Positions 57,501 through 64,000 of a stretch of 64,000 bases of DNA are shown here, piece by piece. The first letter of the stretch is position 1, and each line of letters begins with the position of its first letter. The position numbers were made by a program, and so were the translations under genes. The DNA comes from Lota lota (lineage: Eukaryota > Chordata > Actinopteri > Gadiformes > Lotidae): positions 1,952,285-2,016,284 of the forward strand of contig JACYXH010000278.1 in assembly GCA_026745465.1 (NCBI GenBank). The letters are read 5' to 3'. The notes beneath the pieces are model-generated. The model was not told the DNA's origin. It made no database searches and was given only the letters and a program-made list of their open reading frames with translations.

Positions 57501-58253
57501 TGCAAAGTGATTCCATTTTCCACATTTAGTACACTGTTTGCCTTTAGCTGGGCAATTCCCCTGTTCGCCATGCACTTTGTATCCACAATATCCACATGTT
57601 TTGGGGCGTTTGGAGTCTGTGTCGCTTTGTCTTGGAGTTCTGTCTGTCTCCGTTCTGAAACATGCTCTCTGGGCACTGGAGGTGTGCTTTGATGTCTGCC
57701 TGACTGCGTGCACTGCTTGTTCACGTGATGCGCACGTGCTGCCGCCTGAAATGGTTTTCATCTGAACCTGTGCTAGCTCGTGAGATCTGGCTATGTCGAT
57801 AGCTTTGTCTAGCGTTAGCTCTGATCCGACATTCAAAAGTTTCTCTCTCACTCGCGGTGAGTGTATTCCAAATACAATATGGTCCCTGACCATCTCATCC
57901 TTGTTTGCATAATCACAGTCTTTCACAAGCAGACGCAGCTCAGTGACAAACTGTTCAAACGATTCGCTAGCGCCTTGTACCGTCTCATGGAATTTGTACC
58001 TAGCGAAAATTGTATTGGTCTTTGGCACAACATATGCTCCAAAACGATCGTAGTACGTTGTCAGTACCTTTGATTCAGCCTCGGTAAGTGTCCATGTGTT
58101 GTAAATGTCTCTCCCGTGTTCACCGATCCAGAGGAGCAGGTAGCTGCACTTTTCCTCTTCTCCTCTTTTCTTCAGAGGACCCGTGAACATCAGCTCCACG
58201 TGCTGTTTGAACTTACGCCATGCATCGGGTAAATTCGTAGACCCCCAATCCAT
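54291..58253 (-). CDS. Gypsy D gag-pol polyprotein
   Basis: 1320 codons from ATG 58253 (MDWGSTNLPD). Gag is about residues 1-260 with two zinc knuckles (C220-C234 and C241-C254). Protease has DTGA at 315-318; RT has D531 (FSVMDARSGY) and the IVDD box at 591-594; RNase H has D742, E778 and D804. The integrase has H958, H961, C991, C994 and then D1022, D1075, E1111 (35 residues between the last two). Gag and pol are in one frame. The last about 71 codons are not the element's own: they come from a solo LTR inserted at 54506. The real C-terminus continues beyond that LTR. All catalytic residues are present, so it was recently functional. Confidence 0.93.
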   Translation of the reverse strand: MDWGSTNLPDAWRKFKQHVELMFTGPLKKRGEEEKCSYLLLWIGEHGRDIYNTWTLTEAESKVLTTYYDRFGAYVVPKTNTIFARYKFHETVQGASESFEQFVTELRLLVKDCDYANKDEMVRDHIVFGIHSPRVREKLLNVGSELTLDKAIDIARSHELAQVQMKTISGGSTCASREQAVHAVRQTSKHTSSAQRACFRTETDRTPRQSDTDSKRPKTCGYCGYKVHGEQGNCPAKGKQCTKCGKWNHFAKVCRVYRGKTVHAVSEDEMSIKESNADELFIDTVTQKRQISETEQAFADIEIGRRGTELKFKLDTGAQVNIIPLSKYRSLTSECELQPTTRRLTGYGGEQLPVKGTCTLHCKYKERDMMLEFYVVDTRAPAVLGLKACLDMDLIKLVLSVTAPVEIENVMEEFADVFTGIGLFPGECTIHLDPDATPVVYPPRKIPLALRARLKKELESMEQSDIITKVTEPTDWVNTLVVVEKPRTGKLRVGLDPRDLNKAIKRPHYPLPTLDGITHKLAGACYFSVMDARSGYWAIKLTEESSKLTTFNTPFGRYRFRRLPFGIISAQDEFQRKIDEVYEGLDGVVAIVDDILVYGRTKEEHDRNLNAMLQRSRERGVRLNPEKSTVGATEVSYFGHLLTANGIKPDPQKILAIKEMEPPKNRAELETVLGMVNYLAKFAPSLSNATAPLRQLLKQSSEFLWDNQHDIAFQKVKDLITREPGPILAYYDPNKELRLQVDASKYGLGAVLLQEGKPIGYASKSLTDCEINYAQIEKELYAILFGCKRFHQYVYGRQVIVESDHKPLESIMRKPLAAAPPWLQRMILQLQKYDFTITHRPGKDIPVADTLSRKFLTYKDSSLSEGMDMQVHTVYSNLPVSDTKLKEIRAETEKDTQLTQLRKVIQSGWPEERRKCPQSVSEFWNHRDELSQINGILFKGQKIIIPTSLREEMLTKIHAGHMGMEKCKQRARDILFWPGMCKQIEDMVGKCPTCLERRPSNTKEPMLPHRIPDRPWQVVATDLFTWNNEDYIITVDYYSRYFELDRLHSTTSAAVIHKLKAAFARHGIVETLISDNGPCYKSNEFESFTKAWEFTHITTSPHYPQSNGFAEKSVQIAKSLMDKAKADKRDPYLSLLEYRNTPVDNFKSPAQLLMSRRLRSILPSTNQQLQPEVVRYKEVYAKRAQRQQQQKRYYDRSARPLPLLNDGESVRIQEHGYWKPAVVIRPADTERSYLVRTAEGAVYRRNRRHCYVTLLRSCPFPPSSDTLPHYTMCSFVYLSSSISHHVHSLCSHTPAINSQITPSVLKHWLPTEPVLVRCLV

Positions 58254-58277
58254 TCGAGGTGAAGGAACTCCAGCAAA

Positions 58278-58295
58278 ATCCCACTTCTGACACCA
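58278..58295 (-). promoter_or_regulatory. Primer binding site of Gypsy D
   Basis: TGGTGTCAGAAGTGGGAT on the minus strand, immediately after the 5' LTR. It fits pairing with the 3' end of a tRNA-Leu. The first 12 bases equal the PBS of Gypsy B. Confidence 0.8.
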
Positions 58296-58512
58296 TGTCT
58301 TGTTTTGTATACTTTATACAAATAGTAAAATGCAGGACGACAGGATATTTAGAAACGTAGCTCTTTATTAGCTAGCTGTGACTTCGATGTCCATGTGCTC
58401 CTGGCCATGATCCTTTGCGACTGCCCTCACGACCTGGGTGGTCTTAACCAATCATAGCACAGTATAATGCATCCAATCACAATTCAGTATGTTGATACAT
58501 ATGAATATTACA
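58296..58512 (-). repeat. 5' LTR of Gypsy D (217 bp)
   Basis: Partner of 53291-53507. The PBS adjoins it directly. Confidence 0.92.
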
Positions 58513-58517
58513 GGAGG

Positions 58518-60394
58518 GGTCCATACATTGTAGTGTAACGGGATTAATGGGTAGGACAAAATAGGGCATGATGAGCTGTACTATCGCACAAGTTCCCGTC
58601 CACTGTTTCGAGAGGAAAGGGAAAATGGCGGCCCCGCCACAATACCACCAAACGTCGGCTCTGGACAGGGATTGGTCTGTGAACAAGGCGGAGGAATATG
58701 GGCTGTGTCTATCAAAGATGTCGGTGGTGGAGTTGCACCACTGGAGAGTGCCTACAGCCCCCCCCCCCCAAGGAGAGTACGGGAGTGGCAAGTGTAATTG
58801 GCCATAACAGGCCGGAAATAGGGAGGTTTATGCCCCTCGGTGATAGGGAATGAGTGGTGGTACGGGGCACAAGACACAATAACGGGCAAGTCGGTGAACA
58901 AGAACAGGACACAATTGTACCCAGCCAGGTTAGTTTGTGGGTCGACATATAACGGCATTGTGCCCAGAAGGGGACGAGCCGGGGCACATGCGACACACTC
59001 AGAGACCCGTAAGTCTTCAGCTGAGAACAACACCCAGTCCAACCAGATATTTTCCGACACAACCCCGGTTTCCAGGGCCATAGTGTCCCTGGAGTTGTTA
59101 ACCTGGACGCTGTTAAAAGGATTATCAGTCAAGCCTGCATCGGGCCGTCCAAGTGGGGAGTCGGGTGAGCCTAGGGTCGCGGTAGGAGGCACGCGGACGT
59201 CGAGGAAGAAGACCCCTACTGGGTCTTTCCCGTCTACGGAGGCACCCATAGAGAATAATCGGGAATCATTACGTGTGGGGACTTTCAGGGTAATGAGTAA
59301 GGGATCACAGTCGATGGCTGAACATGTTTGAACTACCCTGCCAGCTTTAACAATTGAGAGACGTGTTTTCAGGCTGCGATCGCTCCCCGCAGGCATAGGA
59401 TACCCCCAGTCTCTATGTGACGTGGTCCAACATGCATTATGCCAGTTAGCGCAATCTCTGTCGCTCTGTGTGTTTGCGGACATATAACATATGTAAACCT
59501 TGTTCTCCCGTATCCGTCGCTTCACAAATGGGTTCCTACAAACAACTATAGTGCAAAGGTCTATCTCTACTGTGGCCGTTACCCCCTCAGTGAACGTAAT
59601 GTTAATGACCCCCGGTTGCCAGCGTTCGGCACTGTTGTTGTTAATGGCGACGGATGCGAAGGTAGATATATAAGAAGGAGAAGCGCTGTGGGGAAGACCA
59701 GGGGTCCGGGGCGTCTATACCGCGCTGGTCGATTGCTCCCTTGTCTCGGGGCACGGCGGGTGGTGTAGAGGACGCATGATGACCAGGAGGTCACTAAAGC
59801 GGTTGCAAACGCGAACATGCCCCATCCAATTTCTGTTAGCGTGAGGTATGGGGACGAGGGTGCGACCGGAATTACTGGTGCAGAGGTGGGGGTTCCTAAG
59901 GTAATGTTGTTTGGACTGCTACGGTGGTGGTGATTGGGAAGGTTGGTCGTGGTTGTGGTGGATAGACCTCTAGACAAGGGAAAGAACAGGCAAAAGAAAC
60001 AAAGGAGTATAATAGTCAGACCCATAAGCCACGCCCATGGTCCCAGCGTGGCCTGTCTATCCCAGGTGCATGTTGTGGCCATGGGACAGTCAATGTGGCA
60101 GATAGGCACTGGTGCTGGGTCTCCTGGCGTCCGGTCACAGCAAAGTCACTGGATGTCAGGTGCTGTGGAGGGAGATGACTCTTCATCCCCGGGGTTCGAT
60201 GCAGGGTAGAGGCCCGTCCTTGTTGGAACGGTTGCTGGAGTCAGTTTATGGTTTTGGAGGCAGAGCACTTCGTACACCTTCTTTGTGTTAGGTGTGGGAG
60301 CGTGTGTGCATGGGCAAATCAGTTTTGTCAAGGGGCTGGTGTGGGCGTCTGGACCGCTCCTTTGTACTTCTTGTAGTGGGAGGCATGGACCCAT
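58518..60394 (-). pseudogene. Retroviral env, leader and surface (SU) part
   Basis: The first frame opens at 60394 (MGPCLPLQEVQRSG), overlapping the integrase end, and has a stop at about 60146. The same frame continues from 60109 with a hydrophobic stretch (LTIILLCFFCLFFP), which may be the signal/leader. From about 59525 the frame changes (cysteine- and proline-rich SU-like sequence) down to a cytosine run at about 58758-58770, where another shift is likely. Gypsy D interrupts env just below. Assignment as env rests on position between integrase and TM; SU sequence itself is too diverged to recognise by motif. Confidence 0.65.
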
Positions 60395-61233
60395 GACTGT
60401 CGCTCCCCCACCTTATCCGCCGTGTGTGTGGTAAGGAGGACTTGGAAGGGTCCCAGCCATCGTGGTGATTTCCATGTTTTCCGTCGGAAGTCCTTGATGA
60501 CTACCAGGTCCCCTGGCTGGATGAAGTGCAGGGGGTGTTCAGCTTTCTGGGGCAGCGCCGCCTTCACTTGGAGCCGTACCTGTGAGAGAGCGTTAGACAA
60601 GGAGACACAGTATTGTAACATTTCATCTTCACAAAGTGTAGTGGAAGGAATCGCCCACTTTCCTGGTGCCGCTGTACCTACAGGAGGTGGGTTAGCAAAT
60701 AAAACTTCAAAGGGTGAGAGTTGGGTCCTTGTTCTGACTCTCATTCTCATGTACATCAAAGCAAGAGGGAGCGCCTTCATCCAGGGTAGGCCTGTCTCCG
60801 TGCCGATTTTCGAGAGCTTTGCTTTTAATGTTCCGTTCTCACGTTCCACTGCACCACCGCTCTGGGGGTGGTACGAGCAATGGTATTTGAGGTTGATGCC
60901 GATGTATGTGCCAATCTCTTTGATGGCCTGGTTAACAAAGTGTGAGCCGTTGTCGCTAGAGAGTTTTGCGGGAATGCCCCATCGTGGCACAATTTCCGTT
61001 AGTAATGCTTTCGCAACTACTCCTGCCGTTGCCTTTGAGGCAGGGAATGCTTCAACCCATTTAGACCACATGTCGACCATCACAAGGCAATAGTGTTTGC
61101 CTTCCGATGGTCCTAGTTCAACAAAATCCATCATGATGTGTTCGAATGGGCGTTCAACCCTCTATCCTCGGCCTATGTTATGATTGGCGCAAATGACGCA
61201 TGCCTGGCAATATTTTTGTGCGTATGTAGAAAA
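60328..61233 (-). pseudogene. Retroviral integrase, core and C-terminal domain
   Basis: Open from 61134 to 60328. Core motifs: VDMWSKWVEAF (D), SSDNGSHFV (D), HPQSGGAVERENG (E). The C-terminal block is WKSPRWLGPFQVLLTT (GPF motif). Upstream in frame, 61233-61135 holds CQACVIC, the C-x2-C of the zinc finger, and a TAG stop at 61164-61162. The other half of the finger is at 63713-63790, across the hAT insertion. Overlap with the env frame is usual for retroviruses. Confidence 0.85.
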
Positions 61234-61241
61234 CCCTATGG

Positions 61242-63704
61242 CAGTGATGTCAAACTCAATCACAGAAGGGGCCAAAAAAAAATGGCTCCAAGTCGTGGGC
61301 CAAACAGTCGATATTTATTGAAAATAAGAACATGTTTTTTCAGATGTATTATCACAAATTAACTTAATTTCTCCAAAAGCACCTAAGAGAATTCAGAACA
61401 AACCAAGCTTACAGATTTAACAATGTAATGTAATCAAATTTCAAATAAGACATATCAGTGGCATTATCTGTCAGGAGTTTTCCACTGAGTCATTTCTAAT
61501 GAAAATGTTTTTGGTAGTAATAATAATAACTTATTTTATTGAAACATTTCAGACATAACTATTAACAGTATTCCTTGTGATTACAGGAGAAAAATGCAAA
61601 AACATTTAAGTACATTTTGCTCTGATGCACATTAGCCCAAGCCAGATGCTTGGCATCTTTTCTTAGCTGCAAGTTCATCAATGTCTGGAGTCAGGCTCTG
61701 AGCTGTGGCAATTCTCAGGATGGAGTGAAGGTGTCCGTCACTCAGACGACTCCTGTGTGATGTTTTGTTCATCTTCATCAAAGAGAAAAGTTGCTCACAC
61801 AGGTATGTGCTACCAAACATGCAAACCATTTGAGCAGCTTGTAGGCGGAGTTGCGGCATCGTTTCAGGGATGAAATGTGGGAACTGTGCAGCGCCCACAG
61901 AGTCATACTTCGCCTTAAGTGTGTCACTACATTGGAGGTCGAGCAGCTCCATTTGGATGTTCATAGGTGCCTTTTCCACGTCAACCGCAAACGGATTACT
62001 GAGAAGTTCAAACTTAGTTTTCTGAGCTTCGAAGTCGGCAAATCGCCGTGTGAACTCGGTACTAAGTATGCCCAGTTTTTCAGCAAAATGTGCACTTGGA
62101 AAAATAGCGGCAGAAACCTTGTGCGTCATCGACAGGCAGCATGGAAAGTGACCCAAGTTTCCTTCCAACATATGCGTCTCCCACAGACGCAGTTTGGCTT
62201 TAAAAGCCCTCACTGCAGCATGCATGTCTGTGATCACACGGTCCCGTCCCTGAATCTGGAGGTTTAGCGCATTGAGATGGTTAGTTAAATCACACAGAAA
62301 TGCCAGCTCACACAGCCACTTTTCATCATGGAGCTCTGTGGTTTCTTTCCCTTTGCTTTCCATAAAGTGACAGATATCCTCACACAACTCGAAATATCTG
62401 TTGAGCACTTTCCCCCGACTTAGCCAGCGTCCCCTCTGTGTGATAGGGGACGTCACCATTTTTAGAATCGATCTCCTCCAGAAATGCCTTAAACTGGCGG
62501 TGGTTTAAACCTTTGGCTCTTATAAAGTTAACAGTCTGTGTCACGGTGCTCATCACATTTTTTGCGCTTTGCCGCACAATGTTTCTTGGTGTAAAATGCA
62601 GTGGTAAACTGTCAGCTCACCTGCGCAATTGTCCTCCCGCATCTTATCCCGGATTCTGCCCACTAATCCACTCTTTCTACCACACATTGCAGGCGCTCCA
62701 TCTGTTGTCAGTCCTACCAGTTTGTCCCAAGGCAGCTTCATTTCATTTACACAATTAGATACTTCTTCAAATATGTATTTTCCCGTGGTTGTGCCGTGCA
62801 TTGATTAAATTCCAGAAAGTTCCTCTGTAACGCGCAAGTCAGAGTCCACTCCACGGATGAAGATTGACAGCTGGGCAGTATCTGTCGCTGCTCTCATCCA
62901 CAGCAAGGGAATATGCAATGAAATCTTTTCCTTTTTCCATTAGCTGATTTTGTATATTGGTAGCAAGCTCGCATGTCCGGTCAGCAACGGTGTTTCTGGT
63001 AAGGCTTACATTTAAAAATGCTTGCTTTTGGTCAGGACACATGACTTCGCACACTTTAATCATGCATCGCTTCACAAACTCTCCCTCGGTAAATGGCCGG
63101 GCCGATTTAGCTATTTCTTCAGCCACAATGAAACTAGCTTTAACGGCAGCTTCACTTTGAGATTTAGCTTTTTTTAACATAGCCTGCTGTGACACCAGAC
63201 GTTTTTTCAACTCTTCTACCTTCTGGAGCTTCTGCCGTGTGTCCAGCTCCTTGTACCCGTCCCCGTGTTTCGTTTCATAGTCTTATGTTGTATTCTTTAA
63301 TTACGGCCACAACAGCTCCGCATACAAGACAAACAGGTATACCCCTTGTGTTAGTGAACAGATACTCTGCCTCCCATCTGTCTTGAAAGCCCCTGTTTTC
63401 AAAGTCCACCTTTCGTTTGGCCATTTTTGGGAGGGATAGAGTTAGCTTAAAGTTGACCCGAAGTGACAGGATAAGCGTGAGACTGGAGAGTTTGTCAATA
63501 AAGGGGCTTGCCGCCGTTGATTGATGTCTCAACCAATAGCTGGCGCCAGTTATTGCAGTGGAGTCTGGGATTTGTAGTATTAATGATCTGCGTGCTATAT
63601 TCCGGCGGGCCAATTCTGATTGACATAAAATATTATATTGCGGGCCGGAGACAATTGTCCAGCGGGCCGGATGTGGCCCGCGGGCCTTAAGATTGACATG
63701 TATG
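61242..63704 (-). mobile_element. hAT transposon (Charlie/GTF2IRD2-like) in retroviral pol
   Basis: Ends CAGTGATGTCAAACTC and, from the other side, CATACATGTCAATCTT, flanked by the perfect 8-bp duplication CCCTATGG (61234-61241, 63705-63712). Subterminal CGGGCCGGATGTGGCCCGCG (about 63663) is typical of these hAT elements. It carries a broken transposase on the minus strand. Confidence 0.9.
61632..63424 (-). pseudogene. hAT transposase, GTF2IRD2-related, frameshifted
   Basis: Start at 63424 (MAKRKVDFENRGFQDRWE) with a zinc-finger-like CLVCGAVV. The frame then breaks near 63275. Pieces follow at 63210-62839 (KRLVSQQAMLKKAKSQSEAA), 62801-62553 (LVGLTTDGAPAMCG, catalytic-domain block, then YHCILHQETLCGK), 62577-62380, and 62459-61632 (last catalytic region and STYLCEQLFSLMKMNKTSHR, the dimerisation domain). 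The same protein family gave the C-terminal half of vertebrate GTF2IRD2. At least four frame breaks; inactive. Confidence 0.85.
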
Positions 63705-63712
63705 CCCTATGG

Positions 63713-64000
63713 TGTACCAATCCTGTTGGATAAGGTCCATCATCCCCCCTTTTGACACATGGTTGAGCCCGTGTGTCAATTAAGCATAAGTGGGGAACAT
63801 GGCCACCGGGAGGCATGGCTTCCCTGTTGGGCCGTTCCAATGGCCGTCGACAAATACCGCCCCCCTTTTGTGCCACCGTGCACGCTCGTCTGACGTGGAG
63901 AGGTCCTGGACCTCTGCGACGGACGCTGCCACATGACCGACCGGGGTAGAAACGAGTGCGGTGTGAGCAGGTGGAGGTCGGGAAACCGCGGCCTTTGCTT
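63713..64000 (-). pseudogene. Retroviral pol, linker and start of integrase
   Basis: The minus-strand frame open from the window edge reads VSTPVGHVAASVAEVQDL, then KRGAVFVDGHWNGPTGKP, and ends near the two histidines of the integrase finger (about 63765-63785). A stop occurs near 63785. By position this is the RNase H/integrase linker of the retrovirus; the rest of pol is outside the window. Confidence 0.6.

Larger units (their letters stand above)
53291..58512 (-). mobile_element. Ty3/Gypsy LTR retrotransposon D, nearly complete
   Basis: LTRs at 53291-53507 (3') and 58296-58512 (5') appear identical or nearly so. The target duplication is GGAGG (53286-53290, 58513-58517). The PBS is at 58278-58295 (TGGTGTCAGAAGTGGGAT on the minus strand, like the complement of a tRNA-Leu end). 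The PPT is AACAAGGGAGA (about 53508-53518). One gag-pol ORF covers almost the whole inside; its only obvious break is a solo LTR of another family near the 3' end. It lies in the retroviral env. Confidence 0.93.
51752..64000 (-). mobile_element. Endogenous retrovirus, 3' part, with nested elements
   Basis: On the minus strand, from right to left: the pol end (integrase), env and a 3' LTR. The RT, gag and 5' LTR lie beyond the window. Integrase and env features (GPF block, CX6CC in TM) fit gamma/epsilon-type retroviruses. It is interrupted by a hAT element in the integrase finger and a Gypsy element in env, and has several stops and frameshifts, so it is an old, inactive copy. Confidence 0.85.

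Overview
The window looks like ray-finned fish (probably teleost) genomic DNA. It holds one spliced vertebrate gene, introns full of fish-type DNA transposon debris, Tc1-like elements with TA target duplications, several Ty3/Gypsy elements, a BEL/Pao element and an endogenous retrovirus. There is no sign of bacterial gene organisation. The species cannot be named from the sequence alone.

Layout. (1) 1-2103: 3' half of a Ty3/Gypsy element (RNase H end, integrase, PPT, 197-bp LTR). (2) 2104-3331: non-coding, holding a long imperfect foldback. (3) 3332-18144: a second, decayed Gypsy element hit by two insertions. A BEL/Pao element (4815-13434) sits between its protease and RT, and a Tc1 element (14655-16185) sits in its RNase H. 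The BEL 5' LTR is itself split by a young non-autonomous LTR element (4865-8430, minus strand) with two 805-bp LTRs and a 649-codon proline-rich ORF. (4) 18145-20640: dispersed repeats and AT-rich sequence. (5) 20640-47165, minus strand: the host gene pdxdc1. I could place 24 coding exons; every splice phase agrees and the exons total 2478 nt (825 codons plus stop). Its introns carry hAT and Tc1 copies, MITEs, a probable solo LTR, a long CA microsatellite, a perfect 30-bp palindrome and a perfect 18-bp-stem hairpin. (6) 47166-51751: 5' flank of pdxdc1 with a non-autonomous hAT element and a degraded hAT transposase. (7) 51752-64000, minus strand: the 3' part of an endogenous retrovirus (pol end, env, 3' LTR). 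Its env is split by a nearly complete Gypsy element (53291-58512, TSD GGAGG), which itself carries a solo LTR (53940-54506, TSD GTGAC). Its integrase zinc finger is split by a hAT element (61242-63704, TSD CCCTATGG).

The only clear host gene is pdxdc1; the rest is mobile DNA and its relics. Boundaries of the main elements are supported by target-site duplications, inverted termini or LTR pairs read directly from the sequence. The most interesting points are the conserved loss of the expected PLP-binding lysine in the host protein, a possible 45-nt extra exon in it, the young LTR element with the proline-rich ORF, and the BEL element whose reading frame stays open through several domain-sized deletions.
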